Origin: Streptomyces microflavus | GTDB taxonomy: Bacteria > Actinomycetota > Actinomycetes > Streptomycetales > Streptomycetaceae | Reading direction: 5' to 3' | NCBI RefSeq assembly: GCF_014650075.1 | Contig: NZ_BMUG01000006.1 | Span: 310,001 to 374,000, forward strand | DNA length: 64,000 nt | In this document: in pieces, positions 31,368-41,513 of the stretch | How positions within the stretch are numbered: position 1 is the stretch's first letter | How the letters are laid out: every line of letters starts with the position of its first letter | Program-made: the position numbers and the translations under genes | The notes under the pieces: model-generated | Database searches by the model: none | Told to the model about the DNA's origin: nothing | Seen by the model: only the letters and a program-made list of their open reading frames with translations

Positions 31368-32825
31368 ATGACCCAGCAGTCAGTGGAACCGAAGACCAGC
31401 GCGGAGGCCGCGGGCCCCGGCTCGCGCGTCCCCGCCGGCAGATCATGGCTCGACCGCTACTTCCACATATCCGAACGAGGCTCCACGGTCGCGCGCGAAG
31501 TGCGCGGCGGCGTCACGACCTTCATGGCCATGGCGTACATCCTGCTGCTCAACCCGCTGATCCTCGGCGGGGAGGACGTCAACGGCAACCTCCTCAGCCA
31601 GCCCGGCCTGATCACCGCGACCGCCTTCGCGGCGGCCGCGACGACCCTGCTCATGGGCTTCGTCGGCAAGGTGCCCCTGGCGCTCGCCGCCGGACTCAGC
31701 GTCTCCGGTGTGCTCGCCTCGCAGGTCGCACCGAACATGACCTGGCCGCAGGCCATGGGCATGTGTGTGATCTACGGTGTGGTGATCTGTCTCCTGGTGG
31801 TCACCGGCCTCCGCGAGATGATCATGAACGCGATCCCGCTCGCGCTCAAGCACGGCATCACCATGGGCATCGGGCTCTTCATCGCCCTCATCGGCCTCTA
31901 CAAGGCCGGATTCGTCCACAAGGGCGCGGCCACCCCCGTCTCCCTCGGCCCGGCCGGTGAACTCGCCGGCTGGCCCGTCCTGATCTTCTGCGTGACCCTG
32001 CTCCTCATCTTCATGCTCCAGGCGCGCAACATCCCCGGCGCGATCCTCATCGGCATCGTCGTCGGCACGCTGGTGGCCCTGGTCATCAACGCGATCGTCG
32101 ACATCCCCGCGAAGGCGTGGAGCAGCGGCCCGCCCGCCCTGGAGGGCAGCGCGGTCTCCGCCCCCGACTTCTCACTCTTCGGGAACGTCGAGTTCGGCGG
32201 CTGGGGCGACGTCGGCGTGATGACCGTCGGCATGATCGTCTTCACCCTGGTGCTGGCCGGCTTCTTCGACGCGATGGCCACCATCATCGGCGTCGGCACC
32301 GAGGCCAAGCTCGCCGACGACAAGGGCCGTATGCCGGGCCTGTCCAAGGCGCTGTTCATCGACGGCGCCGGCGGTGTCATCGGCGGTGTCGCCTCCGGCT
32401 CCGGCCAGACGGTCTTCGTCGAATCGGCCACCGGGGTCGGGGAAGGGGCCCGGACCGGGCTCGCCTCCGCCGTCACCGGCCTCTTCTTCGCCGCCTGCCT
32501 CTTCTTCACCCCGCTCACCGCGATCGTGCCGACCGAGGTGGCCTCCGCCGCCCTCGTCGTCATCGGCGCGATGATGATGCAGAACGCCCGGCACGTGGAC
32601 TGGAGCGACCGTTCCGTCGCCATCCCGGTCTTCCTGACCGTGGTCCTGATGCCCTTCACGTACACCATCACCACCGGTGTCGCCGCGGGTGTCATCGCGT
32701 ACTCCGCCATCAAGCTCGCCCAGGGCAGGGCCCGCGAGGTCGGGGCCTTCATGTGGGGGCTGACGGTGATCTTCATCGTCTTCTTCGCCCTCAACCCGAT
32801 CGAGAGCTGGCTCGGCGTCCACTGA
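31368..32825 (+). CDS. NCS2/AzgA-type purine permease
   Basis: This 485-residue membrane protein has about 12-14 membrane helices and AzgA-family motifs: REVRGGVTTFMAMAYILLLNP near the start, LALKHGITMGIGLFIALIGL, FFDAMATIIGVG and GSGQTVFVESATGVGEGARTG (quoted in part). It imports hypoxanthine, guanine or adenine with protons, feeding the xanthine dehydrogenase encoded upstream. GGGAG lies 9 nt before the ATG. It is followed 45 nt later by xdhC. AzgA and xanthine (XanP) branches of the family cannot be separated by eye, so the precise purine is uncertain. Confidence 0.92.
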   Translation: MTQQSVEPKTSAEAAGPGSRVPAGRSWLDRYFHISERGSTVAREVRGGVTTFMAMAYILLLNPLILGGEDVNGNLLSQPGLITATAFAAAATTLLMGFVGKVPLALAAGLSVSGVLASQVAPNMTWPQAMGMCVIYGVVICLLVVTGLREMIMNAIPLALKHGITMGIGLFIALIGLYKAGFVHKGAATPVSLGPAGELAGWPVLIFCVTLLLIFMLQARNIPGAILIGIVVGTLVALVINAIVDIPAKAWSSGPPALEGSAVSAPDFSLFGNVEFGGWGDVGVMTVGMIVFTLVLAGFFDAMATIIGVGTEAKLADDKGRMPGLSKALFIDGAGGVIGGVASGSGQTVFVESATGVGEGARTGLASAVTGLFFAACLFFTPLTAIVPTEVASAALVVIGAMMMQNARHVDWSDRSVAIPVFLTVVLMPFTYTITTGVAAGVIAYSAIKLAQGRAREVGAFMWGLTVIFIVFFALNPIESWLGVH

Positions 32826-32870
32826 CGGCCGCCGCCCTCCCCGCCCTCTTCCCGCCTAAGGAGAAACGCC

Positions 32871-34013
32871 ATGCTGGACATCGCCGAAGAGCTGCACCGG
32901 TGGGTCTCGCAGGGACGCGAGTTCGCCGTCGCCACCGTGGTGGCGGTCGGCGGCAGCGCGCCCCGCCAGCCGGGTGCCGCCCTCGCCGTCGACCGCGACG
33001 GCACGGCCATCGGCTCGGTCTCCGGCGGATGTGTGGAGGGCGCGGTCTACGAACTGTGCCGGCAGGCCCTCGATGACGGCAGGTCCGTCCGCGAGCGCTT
33101 CGGCTACAGCGACGAGGACGCCTTCGCGGTCGGCCTGACCTGCGGCGGCGTCATCGACATCCTGGTCACACCGGTTCGGGCGGACGATCCCGCCCGGCCG
33201 GTGTTCGCCGCAGCGCTCGCGGCCGCCGCACAGGGGGCGGCGGCGGCCCTGGCGCGGGTCACCGAGGGCCCCGAGGAGCTGCTCGGACTCCCGCTCCTGG
33301 TCCGGGCCGACGGGAGTTACGAGGGCGGGCTCGGCGGCCACCCGGCGCTCGACCGGACCGCCGCGGCCGAGACCCGCGCCCTCCTGGACGCGGGCCGCAC
33401 CGGGCCGCTCGCCATCGGCGCGGAAGGGTCCCGCTGCGGCCGGCCGATCCAGCTCCTGGTCGAGTCCAGCGTGCCCCCGCCCCGCATGATCGTCTTCGGC
33501 GCCATCGACTTCGCCGCCGCGCTGGTCCGGGCCGGGAAGTTCCTCGGCTACCGGGTCACCGTCTGCGACGCCCGGCCCGTCTTCGCCACCGCCGCACGCT
33601 TCCCCGAGGCCGACGAGATCGTCGTCGACTGGCCCCACCGCTACCTCGCGGGGACCGCCACCGACGCCCGTACGGTGCTCTGCGTCCTCACCCACGACGC
33701 CAAGTTCGACGTGCCGCTGCTGGAGGCCGCACTGCGCCTCCCGGTCGCCTACGTCGGCGCGATGGGCTCGCGCCGCACCCACCTGGAGCGCAACGACCGG
33801 CTGCGCGAGGTCGGCCTCACCGACCGCGAACTGTCCCGGCTGCACTCGCCGATCGGCCTCGACCTCGGCGCCCGTACGCCGGAGGAGACGGCACTCTCCA
33901 TCGCCGCCGAGATCGTCGCGGTCCGGCGCGGCGGCAGCGGCCTACCGCTCACCGGCGCCCATACCCCCATCCACCACGACAGCAGCGGACAACCGCTCGC
34001 CTCCGTGGCCTGA
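32871..34013 (+). CDS. xdhC: XdhC/CoxI-family molybdenum cofactor insertion protein
   Basis: This 380-residue protein has both XdhC domains. The N-terminal part has FAVATVVAVGGSAPRQPGA and IGSVSGGCVEGAVYE. The C-terminal Rossmann-like domain has MIVFGAIDFAAALVRAGKFLG, TVCDARPVFAT, and YVGAMGSRRTHLER. XdhC binds molybdopterin, helps sulfurate it and delivers it to xanthine dehydrogenase. AAGGAG lies 7 nt before the ATG. Its place at the end of the purine block fits that function. Confidence 0.94.
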   Translation: MLDIAEELHRWVSQGREFAVATVVAVGGSAPRQPGAALAVDRDGTAIGSVSGGCVEGAVYELCRQALDDGRSVRERFGYSDEDAFAVGLTCGGVIDILVTPVRADDPARPVFAAALAAAAQGAAAALARVTEGPEELLGLPLLVRADGSYEGGLGGHPALDRTAAAETRALLDAGRTGPLAIGAEGSRCGRPIQLLVESSVPPPRMIVFGAIDFAAALVRAGKFLGYRVTVCDARPVFATAARFPEADEIVVDWPHRYLAGTATDARTVLCVLTHDAKFDVPLLEAALRLPVAYVGAMGSRRTHLERNDRLREVGLTDRELSRLHSPIGLDLGARTPEETALSIAAEIVAVRRGGSGLPLTGAHTPIHHDSSGQPLASVA

Positions 34014-34108
34014 AACCCCTGGTCCACGCCGGGCGGGTAACCGCCACGGCGGTTTCCTGCCAGCCATGAACGCAGCGGTCGCCCACGATTTACCGGTAGA
34101 TCAGCTGC

Positions 34109-37100
34109 ATGACTTCTTCCCCCTCCTCCGTTCCCGGCCGGGCGAGATCCGCCCGCCCAGGACGCAGAGCCCTCCTCCTGGCCACCTCGGCGGCGCTCCT
34201 GGGCTCCACACTGGTCCCCTTCGCGGGCACCGCCGGCGCGGCCCCCGCACCCGCGGCCCCCCGCGCCGACGCCCCGCGCTCCGAGATACGCACCGTCACC
34301 CTCGTCACCGGGGACGTCGTGCGGTACGTGGACGGGCCCGACGGCCAGGACACCGTCACCGTGGACCGTCCCGAAGGGGCGAGCGGCGGGGTCCGTGTCC
34401 AGCAGGCGGGCGGCGACATCCACGTCCTGCCCGACGAGGCCACCGCGCTGCTCGCGGCGGGCAGGCTGGACCGGCGGCTGTTCAACGTCTCGGCCCTGGT
34501 GCGGATGGGGTACGACGACGAGGGCACCGGCTCGATCCCGCTGATCGCGACCTACCCGGCGGCGGAGGGGAAGGCCCGGGCGCTCCCGGCCGCCCCGCGC
34601 GGCGCGGAGAAGACCCGCACGCTCGCCTCCATCCAGGGTGCCGCGCTCCAGGCCGACAAGGGCGACGCGCGGACGTTCTGGGACGCCATCACCCGTACAC
34701 CGCGGGCCCGTTCGCTCGACAGCGGGATCGCGAAACTCTGGCTGGACGGCCGCTCCGAGGCGCTGCTGGCGGATTCGGTGCCGCAGGTGAACGCCCCGCA
34801 GGCGTGGGCCGCAGGGTTCGACGGGAAGGGCACCAAGGTCGCCGTCCTGGACACCGGCATCGACGCCGCCCACCCGGACGTCAAGGACCGGATCGTCGCC
34901 TCCCGCAGCTTCATCCCCGGTGAGGAGGTGGAGGACCGCAACGGCCACGGCACGCACGTCGCCTCCACCATCGCCGGTTCGGGCGCTGCGTCCGACGGCG
35001 CCAACAAGGGCGTCGCCCCCGCGGCCGACCTGCTCGTCGGCAAGGTGCTCAGCGACGAGGGGTCCGGCGCGGACTCCGGGATCATCGAGGCCATGGAGTG
35101 GGCGAAGGCCGAAGGGGCCGACGTCGTCTCCATGAGCCTGGGCTCCCCGGTGCCGGACGACGGCGGCGACCCGATGTCCCAGGCGGTCGACTCCCTCTCG
35201 GCGGACGGCGGTCCGCTCTTCGTGATCGCCGCGGGCAACGCGTACGGGGCGGGCACCATCGGCTCACCCGGCTCGGCGGAGAAGGCGCTCACCATCGCCG
35301 CCGTCGACAAGCAGGACGCCCGCGCGAGCTTCTCCTCCATGGGCCCGCTGGTCCGCTCGCACGGACTGAAGCCCGACCTGTCGGCCCCCGGCGTCGACAT
35401 CAACGCGGCGGCATCGCAGTCCGTCCCCGGCATCGAGGGGCCGTACCAGTCGATGTCCGGAACGTCGATGGCGACGCCCCATGTCGCGGGCGCGGCGGCG
35501 ATTCTGAAGCAGCGTCACCCCGACTGGTCCGGTCAGCGCATCAAGGACGCGCTGATGACCTCCTCCGAGAAGCTCGACGCGTACACCCCGTACGAGCAGG
35601 GGACCGGCCGGCTCGACGTGAAGGCGGCCATCGACACGACGGTCGAGGCGACCGGCTCGGTCCAGGTCGCGTCGTACGACTGGCCGCACAGCCCGACCGA
35701 CCCGGTCGCCGAACGCACCATCACCTACCGCAACACGGGTGACAAGGACATCACCCTCGACCTCGCCACGGACACCGACGAGGCGGCCTACACGCTCTCC
35801 ACCCCGACGCTGACCGTCCCGGCGGGCGCGACGGCCGAAGCGGTCCTGTCCCTCGACCCGGCGAAGGTCCCGAACGACACCACGTTCTCCGGCCAGGTCG
35901 TCGCCACCGACGCGGCGGGCACCACCGTCGCCCACACCGGCTTCGCGCTCACCAAGGAGAAGGAGCTCCACGACCTGACGCTGAGGCTCCGCGACCGCGC
36001 GGGCAAGCCGATGGACGGCCTGGTCGTCCTCGCCGAACTGGGCGACCCGCAGCTGGGCCTCGTCCAGGTCACCGGGGACACCACCCTGCGCCTGCCGCCC
36101 GGCAACTACACCGCCTGGGCCTCGGTCGACATCGACGGGGACCGCCCCGACTCCAAGGCCGTCGCCTTCCTCGCCGCCCCCGAGACGATCCTCACCGAGT
36201 CCGCCACCGTCACCCTCGACGCCTCCAAGGCCCGCAAGGTGAGCGTGCGGACGCCGAAGGAGACCGAGACTCGGCAGCTCCGCTACGACATGGCCCGTAC
36301 GGCTCCGGACGGCACGGTCCAGCGCGACGCCTACCAGATCCCTCTGACGTACGACCAGTTGTGGGCGAGCCCCACCAAGAAGGTCACCCAGGGCAGCTTC
36401 AGCTTCCTGACCCGCTGGCGCCAGGGCGAGGAGCTGATCGACCTCACCGCCGACGGCCACGACGTGCCGGTCACCGTCCAGGGCGGTTCGGCCGTCGCCG
36501 AGGACAGTGAGCAGAAGCTGACGGCGGTGTACGCGGGCAAGGGCGCGGCCGCCGACTACAAGGGCCTGAACGCGCGCGGCAGGGCCGTCGTGGTCACCCG
36601 CAGCGACACCGTCGCCCCCGCCGACCGGCTGGCCGCCGCCGTGGCCGCCGGAGCCAAGGCGCTGTTCGTCGTCCACGACGGCCGGGGCCGGGCCATGGAG
36701 TCCTACGTCCCGTACGGCGAGGAGTCCACGATCCCCGTCGCCTCGGTCCAGAAGCTCGCGGGCGACCCCCTGATCCGGGCCGCGCAGCGCGGCAAGAAGG
36801 TGACCGTCGACCAGAAGAAGTTCGCGGCGTACGTCTACGACCTGGTGGACCGCCACGACGGAACGATCCCGGACCGCTCCCTCGCCTTCGCGCCCTCCAC
36901 CCGCGACCTGGCGAAGGTGACCAACACCTTCTACGGACACCGGAAGACCCTCGGCGCGGGCTACCGCTACGACATCCCGGAGTACGGACCCGGCCTCGGC
37001 TTCGAGGAGTACGAGAAGTTCCCCGGCGTCCGCACCGAGTGGGTCAACCCGCTCCCCGGTGACTCCTTCTGGTACGAGAACCACTCGGTCCTCAACGCCG

Positions 37101-37867
37101 AACAGACCGACTTCGCCGCCGAGATGCGCAGCGCCGAGCTCGACTACCGGCCGGGCAAGGAGTACCGGGCCGAGTGGTTCGCCCCGGTCACCCGCCCCCG
37201 CCTGGGCACCGGCTACTGGGGCCCGTTCCGCACGGCCAACAACGACATGCAGTTCAACATCACGCCCTGGACGGACGCGGGCGAGGGCCACTCCGGCTCG
37301 ATGCCCGAGGACGAGTACGACACCACCTCGTACGCCGTCCACCAGGGCGACACCCTGATCAAGAAGGGTGCGGGCAGGGCCGGATACGCCTGGGACCTGT
37401 CACCGCAGAAGCTCCCGTACCGCCTGGTCATCGACTCGGTGCGGGACGCGGAGACCTGGAAGAGCTCCACGCGCACCCACACCGAGTGGGGCTTCGTCTC
37501 GGGGGCGCTCGACCCGAACGGCCCGTACCAGACCGACATCCCGCTGCTCCAGCTGGACTACGACGTCGACACCGACCTGGCCGGCGACGTCAGGGCCGGC
37601 CGCTGGACGGAGATCGGCCTCTCCTCCGGCACCCAGGAGTGGCTGCCGGGCGCGGTGAAGGCGAACAAGGCCTCGCTGTCGGTGAGTTACGACGACGGAA
37701 AGCACTGGACCAAGGCCGAACTGCGCAGGAAGAGCACCGGCGAATGGACCGCGAAGTTCCGCACCCCCGCCAAGGGCGCGGCATCGGTCTCGCTCAAGGC
37801 CCACGCGGAGGGCCCCGGCGGGCTCGTCGTGGACCAGGAGATCATCAGGGCCTTCGGCCTGAAGTGA
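34109..37867 (+). CDS. Secreted S8 (subtilisin-like) serine peptidase, multidomain
   Basis: This 1252-residue exported protease has a twin-Arg-containing signal sequence (residues 1-44, ending AGAA) and a propeptide (about 58-225). The subtilisin domain has Asp248 (AVLDTGIDAAHPD), His280 (NGHGTHVAS), the oxyanion Asn in IAAGNAYG, and Ser453 (SGTSMATPHVAGAAA). The catalytic domain is followed by Ig-like and PA-like regions (a glycine-rich ALFVVHDGRGR segment near 850) that probably bind substrate. It degrades protein outside the cell. The gene is monocistronic with a hairpin terminator 13 nt downstream. Confidence 0.95.
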   Translation: MTSSPSSVPGRARSARPGRRALLLATSAALLGSTLVPFAGTAGAAPAPAAPRADAPRSEIRTVTLVTGDVVRYVDGPDGQDTVTVDRPEGASGGVRVQQAGGDIHVLPDEATALLAAGRLDRRLFNVSALVRMGYDDEGTGSIPLIATYPAAEGKARALPAAPRGAEKTRTLASIQGAALQADKGDARTFWDAITRTPRARSLDSGIAKLWLDGRSEALLADSVPQVNAPQAWAAGFDGKGTKVAVLDTGIDAAHPDVKDRIVASRSFIPGEEVEDRNGHGTHVASTIAGSGAASDGANKGVAPAADLLVGKVLSDEGSGADSGIIEAMEWAKAEGADVVSMSLGSPVPDDGGDPMSQAVDSLSADGGPLFVIAAGNAYGAGTIGSPGSAEKALTIAAVDKQDARASFSSMGPLVRSHGLKPDLSAPGVDINAAASQSVPGIEGPYQSMSGTSMATPHVAGAAAILKQRHPDWSGQRIKDALMTSSEKLDAYTPYEQGTGRLDVKAAIDTTVEATGSVQVASYDWPHSPTDPVAERTITYRNTGDKDITLDLATDTDEAAYTLSTPTLTVPAGATAEAVLSLDPAKVPNDTTFSGQVVATDAAGTTVAHTGFALTKEKELHDLTLRLRDRAGKPMDGLVVLAELGDPQLGLVQVTGDTTLRLPPGNYTAWASVDIDGDRPDSKAVAFLAAPETILTESATVTLDASKARKVSVRTPKETETRQLRYDMARTAPDGTVQRDAYQIPLTYDQLWASPTKKVTQGSFSFLTRWRQGEELIDLTADGHDVPVTVQGGSAVAEDSEQKLTAVYAGKGAAADYKGLNARGRAVVVTRSDTVAPADRLAAAVAAGAKALFVVHDGRGRAMESYVPYGEESTIPVASVQKLAGDPLIRAAQRGKKVTVDQKKFAAYVYDLVDRHDGTIPDRSLAFAPSTRDLAKVTNTFYGHRKTLGAGYRYDIPEYGPGLGFEEYEKFPGVRTEWVNPLPGDSFWYENHSVLNAEQTDFAAEMRSAELDYRPGKEYRAEWFAPVTRPRLGTGYWGPFRTANNDMQFNITPWTDAGEGHSGSMPEDEYDTTSYAVHQGDTLIKKGAGRAGYAWDLSPQKLPYRLVIDSVRDAETWKSSTRTHTEWGFVSGALDPNGPYQTDIPLLQLDYDVDTDLAGDVRAGRWTEIGLSSGTQEWLPGAVKANKASLSVSYDDGKHWTKAELRRKSTGEWTAKFRTPAKGAASVSLKAHAEGPGGLVVDQEIIRAFGLK

Positions 37868-37879
37868 CCTGCTGAGACA

Positions 37880-37916
37880 TGGTCCCGCATCCTCATGACC
37901 CGGGGGTGCGGGACCA
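37880..37916 (+). terminator. Terminator after the S8 peptidase
   Basis: TGGTCCCGCA and TGCGGGACCA form a perfect 10-bp stem around a 17-nt loop, beginning 13 nt after the stop codon. Confidence 0.7.
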
Positions 37917-37954
37917 CGTGCGTGGAGCGCCGCCCCGTGCGGTTGGATGAGCGC

Positions 37955-38638
37955 ATGAGCGTTCACGACGTTGCCCGCCGGCTGCCGGGCATATCCCCCC
38001 TCAACGACCTCTGCCGCTCCCTGGCGATGCTCGACGCGATCCTCTGCCCCGAATGGGACCACCGCTGGCACGGCTTCGACGCCCACTGGTCCCCCACGGA
38101 GGCGATGGCCTCGATGCGGGACGGCTCGGGCGGCGAGTACTCCCTGGTCTTCTCCGCCGCCGGGGTCTACGCCCGCGGCTTCGACCACGAGTCCCCGATG
38201 AGCCCCTACGTGGACGACGCGCCCTGGCCCGGCGTCCTCGACGAGGTCCCCGCAGTCTTCCGCGCCTACGTGGACGAGCCCTCGTTCACCGACGAGTTCG
38301 GGCTGCCGGTGGTCACCGCCTGCCTCTGGCGCGAGACCACCGACGACCGCTGGCGGGCGGGCACCATCGAGTTCCCGGAGGACGGCGAGGACTCCGACGG
38401 TGCGGACTGGCTCTTCCAGCTCCTCGTCACGGGCACCCCGGAGTCCTACCAGGAGTGGGCGGAGGACTACTTCGAGGTCCCGGTGGACCTCGAAGCCGTA
38501 CGCCATGTCTACGCCCTGCGTCCCCTGACCGACGAGGTGATCGCCGCGCTCGCCCCGGAGCGGGTGCCCGCGGAGCTGGCCGAGGACATCAAGGAGATCG
38601 GGTACCCGTCCGGTGCCGGTGCCGGAGCCGTGAGTTAG
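37955..38638 (+). CDS. Conserved hypothetical protein
   Basis: This 227-residue acidic, Trp-rich soluble protein starts at ATG 37955 (MSVHDVARRLPG). Visible features are CPEWDHRWHGFDAHWS, ASMRDGSGGEYSLVFSAAGVY, and repeated Trp-Pro and Asp/Glu clusters; there is no signal peptide or membrane segment. I do not recognise the family. The fold may be related to the immunity- or SUKH-like proteins common in Streptomyces, but no toxin gene is adjacent and this is a guess. It stands between two secreted enzymes with its own short upstream gap. Confidence 0.8.
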   Translation: MSVHDVARRLPGISPLNDLCRSLAMLDAILCPEWDHRWHGFDAHWSPTEAMASMRDGSGGEYSLVFSAAGVYARGFDHESPMSPYVDDAPWPGVLDEVPAVFRAYVDEPSFTDEFGLPVVTACLWRETTDDRWRAGTIEFPEDGEDSDGADWLFQLLVTGTPESYQEWAEDYFEVPVDLEAVRHVYALRPLTDEVIAALAPERVPAELAEDIKEIGYPSGAGAGAVS

Positions 38639-38678
38639 AGTCGCCGACGTTCTGATCCAGTGACCGGCGGGGTGGACC

Positions 38679-39632
38679 ATGGTGTGGCGCAGGCGCACAG
38701 GCGTGATTCTGGCCGCGGTGGCCGCCCTGCTGGTGCAGGCGGCTCCGGGCAATGCCGCCGGAGCGACGACGGCCACGTACAACGTGTGGCACTGGAACGT
38801 CGCCGGCAACACACTGCACGCCGGATCGGTGACGGACGGCATGGTCGACGGTGCGGTCGCCTCCATCCGCAACCGCAGCGCGGACCTCGTCTCGTTCAAC
38901 GAGATCTGCTTCGGCCAGTACCGGGCGATCCAGGAGCGGCTGACAGCGGCCGGCTGGCCGCAGGATCCCACCACCTTCTCCCGCTTCGCCGCCACCCGCG
39001 ACGCGGATCCGGGCATCTGTGACGGCGGTGAGACGTTCGGTCTCGCCCTGTTCAGCAAGCAGCCCCTGGGCAACTCCAACCAGTACGTGCTGCCGTGGGA
39101 CGGGAAGAAGGGCAGCCGCAAGATGCTCTGCGCACCCCTGCGGGACACCCCTCGGATGCGGTTCTGCACCGTCCACATCACGACCAGCAACACGCTCACC
39201 GACGGGGTACCGGACAACGTGCGCCAACTCGACGCGGTTCGGGGGATCCTCGATTCCTTCGACGCGGCGGGCGACACCTACCTCATCGCCGGTGACTTCA
39301 ACGCCCAGCCGAACTACGGCCGTATGAACGGGTACTACGCGCCCTCGGCCGACACACCGAACAACCCGGACAACACGGGCAGCCACCGCGAGCTGGACGA
39401 CGACGACTCCGCCCACTGCCCGGGTTACGGCGAGCACACGGTCGAGGCGGCAGGAAGCCCCGGACCGCCGTGCGGTGTCTACCGCAAGATCGACCAGATC
39501 TTCGTACGGGAGAGCCGGGTCGCCGGCCCGTACAGCGCCGACTCCCTCGCCATCGGTGCGTCCTGCGCGGGCGGAACCCCGTGCTCCGACCACCGGATCC
39601 TGACCGGTACGGCACGGGTGGCCATCGGCTGA
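38679..39632 (+). CDS. Secreted endonuclease/exonuclease/phosphatase family protein
   Basis: This 317-residue exported protein has a signal peptide (MVWRRRTGVILAAVAALLVQ, cut near GNAAG). An EEP domain follows with the metal and catalytic signatures: YNVWHWNVAGN, LVSFNEI, LIAGDFNAQPNYG and PCSDHRIL. It should cleave a phosphodiester, such as extracellular DNA or RNA, or a lipid headgroup. Six or more Cys in the mature part suggest disulfides, as expected outside the cell. It stands alone. DNase and phospholipase-like activities cannot be told apart by eye. Confidence 0.88.
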   Translation: MVWRRRTGVILAAVAALLVQAAPGNAAGATTATYNVWHWNVAGNTLHAGSVTDGMVDGAVASIRNRSADLVSFNEICFGQYRAIQERLTAAGWPQDPTTFSRFAATRDADPGICDGGETFGLALFSKQPLGNSNQYVLPWDGKKGSRKMLCAPLRDTPRMRFCTVHITTSNTLTDGVPDNVRQLDAVRGILDSFDAAGDTYLIAGDFNAQPNYGRMNGYYAPSADTPNNPDNTGSHRELDDDDSAHCPGYGEHTVEAAGSPGPPCGVYRKIDQIFVRESRVAGPYSADSLAIGASCAGGTPCSDHRILTGTARVAIG

Positions 39633-39675
39633 CCCGCGCGGCCGCCCCGGGCCCCGCGGGTCACCGGCGTACCGG

Positions 39676-39697
39676 CCGGAGCAGCGCTCCGCTCCGG
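39676..39697. terminator. Hairpin in the convergent gap before the amidase stop
   Basis: CCGGAGC and GCTCCGG form a 7-bp stem with an 8-nt loop, ending directly at the stop of the minus-strand amidase gene. Confidence 0.55.
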
Positions 39698-41251
39698 TCA
39701 GCGCCCCGCCTGCAGCGCCCCCCACGTGGCCGGGCCCACCTTGCCGTCGACGCCCAGGCCGCGGCCGGTCTGGTAGTTGCGTACGGCCGTCTCCGTCGAC
39801 GGGCCGAAGCTGCCGTCGACGCCTACCGTGGTGCCGAGCGCCGCCGTCAGGGAGCGCTGGAGGCGCTTCACCGCGTCGCCAGAGCTGCCGCGGGCGAGTG
39901 CCGGGGTGGTGCCGGCGGAGAGGAGGGCCGTCCAGGTCTTCGGGCCGACCGCGCCGTCGGCGGTGAGGGAGCGGGCGCGCTGGAACGCCTGCGTGGCGCT
40001 CTTGGTGGTGGGGCCGAAGATGCCGTCCGCCGTGCCGGCCGCGTACCCCTGGGCGTTGAGCAGCTGCTGGACGGCCGTCACCTGCGGGCCCGAGGAGCCC
40101 GACTGCTGGAGCGCGTACGAGGGGAAGGTCAGGCTGTCACCGGGGGTGCCGGGGGTGCCCCCGATCAGCTGCATGTAGTGGTTCCAGTCCCAGTTGGGGC
40201 CCGGGTCGGTGTGGGTGGCGCCGGGCGCCTCGCTGTGGCCGATGATGTGCGACCGGTTCTTCGGGATGGAGTACCGCGCGGCGAGGTGCTGGGTGAGGGC
40301 GGCGGAGGAACGGTACATCGCCTCCGTGTACCAGGCCGGGTTGTCGACGTAACCCTCGTGCTCGATCCCCACGGACGAGGAGTTGACGCTGCCGGCGTGC
40401 CAGGCGGTGTCCTTCTCCCGGACCGACTGCGTGACCTCGCCGTCGGAGGAGCGGATCGTGTAGTGCGCGCTGACCTTCGAGGCCGGGTTCTGGTACCAGC
40501 TGATGGAGCCCGCGTACGAGCCCTGGGTGGTGTGGATGATCACCTTGTCGACGGTCGCCTTGCGGCCGACGACGAAGTTCCCGGAGTACGCGGGGACCCA
40601 GAGGCCCGAGGGGTAGTCGGGGCTCTGCGCGTAGACCCCGGCCGCGGAGACCTCGTCCTTGTCCGGGGCGACCGGGCGGGAGGGGACCCGTACCTGCTCG
40701 CCGCCGGGCGCCGTAGCGGTCAGGCCCTGGGCGAGGAACGTGAAGACGGTGTCCGCGTAGAGCGCCGCGGCCGGTCCCTCCGCCTCGCTGTAGCGGGCGA
40801 CCGCCGGGTACCAGGCGTTCACGTCGCGCCGCTCCGCACGGTCCAGGCCGAGGCGGTCGGCGTGGTCGCGCAGGACGGCGGCGCCGCCGAGGATGTTCGC
40901 CGCGGTGTTCCGGCGCAGCCGTTCGGCCGGCTCGCCGGTCAGCGCCGCCGCCTTCTCCAGGGAGCGGTTCTCGGGGTTGCTCGCCAGGTGCATCACGCCG
41001 TAGCCGTTCGCCTGGCTGGGCAGCCCCGCATGGCCGTCCAGCCGGCTCTCCCCGTAGCCGACGGCGGCCAGCAGATCGCGGGGTACGCCGTACTCCTGGG
41101 CCGCCCTGTCGAAGGCGCGGTTCAGCGGTTCGGCTGCGGGCGGGGCGGGGGCGGCGGTCGCCGGCTGGCCGGTGGCGACCAGGGCCGTGACCGTGAGGGC
41201 CGCCAGGACGGACGCGCGCGCCCGGGTGCGGGCGACGGTGCTTCTGGGCAT
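39698..41251 (-). CDS. N-acetylmuramoyl-L-alanine amidase with two peptidoglycan-binding repeats
   Basis: This 517-residue secreted protein has a signal peptide (residues 1-34, ending ATAA). A helical region of unknown role follows (about 40-215) that resembles lytic transglycosylase-type scaffolds (EYGVPRDLLAAVGYGESRLDG). The Amidase_2 domain (about 228-375) has VIIHTTQG, SAHYTIRSSDGEV, TAWHAGS, GIEHEG and HTDPGPNWDW; the histidines hold zinc. Two PG_binding_1 repeats end the protein (about 392-452 and 463-515). It would cut the peptide stem from glycan in cell wall. AGGAG lies 7 nt before the ATG. Confidence 0.94.
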   Translation of the reverse strand: MPRSTVARTRARASVLAALTVTALVATGQPATAAPAPPAAEPLNRAFDRAAQEYGVPRDLLAAVGYGESRLDGHAGLPSQANGYGVMHLASNPENRSLEKAAALTGEPAERLRRNTAANILGGAAVLRDHADRLGLDRAERRDVNAWYPAVARYSEAEGPAAALYADTVFTFLAQGLTATAPGGEQVRVPSRPVAPDKDEVSAAGVYAQSPDYPSGLWVPAYSGNFVVGRKATVDKVIIHTTQGSYAGSISWYQNPASKVSAHYTIRSSDGEVTQSVREKDTAWHAGSVNSSSVGIEHEGYVDNPAWYTEAMYRSSAALTQHLAARYSIPKNRSHIIGHSEAPGATHTDPGPNWDWNHYMQLIGGTPGTPGDSLTFPSYALQQSGSSGPQVTAVQQLLNAQGYAAGTADGIFGPTTKSATQAFQRARSLTADGAVGPKTWTALLSAGTTPALARGSSGDAVKRLQRSLTAALGTTVGVDGSFGPSTETAVRNYQTGRGLGVDGKVGPATWGALQAGR

Positions 41252-41448
41252 GGGTGCTCCTGCTCTGTGGGGAATCTGTGGGGAAATCCGCGGGAGGAGA
41301 AGAGAGAAGCCCTCTGCCCGGGGTGGTGGACCGAGGGGCTGCGAGCGCACCCAGGCTAGCGAGCTGAGAAGGGCATGACAATGACGGCCGGGTCGCGGCG
41401 TGTCGCACAACTGACCTGATAAGTAAGGGAGTTGACGGGCAATTACGG

Positions 41449-41481
41449 CCTGTCGGGTGACGGGGAGTATCACCCGACAGG
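41449..41481 (-). terminator. Terminator after the nitroreductase gene
   Basis: CCTGTCGGGTGA and its perfect complement form a 12-bp stem with a 9-nt loop, between the nitroreductase stop and the amidase promoter. Confidence 0.8.
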
Positions 41482-41513
41482 GGGTGTGATGGGCTGATCG
41501 GCCCCCGTCCTCG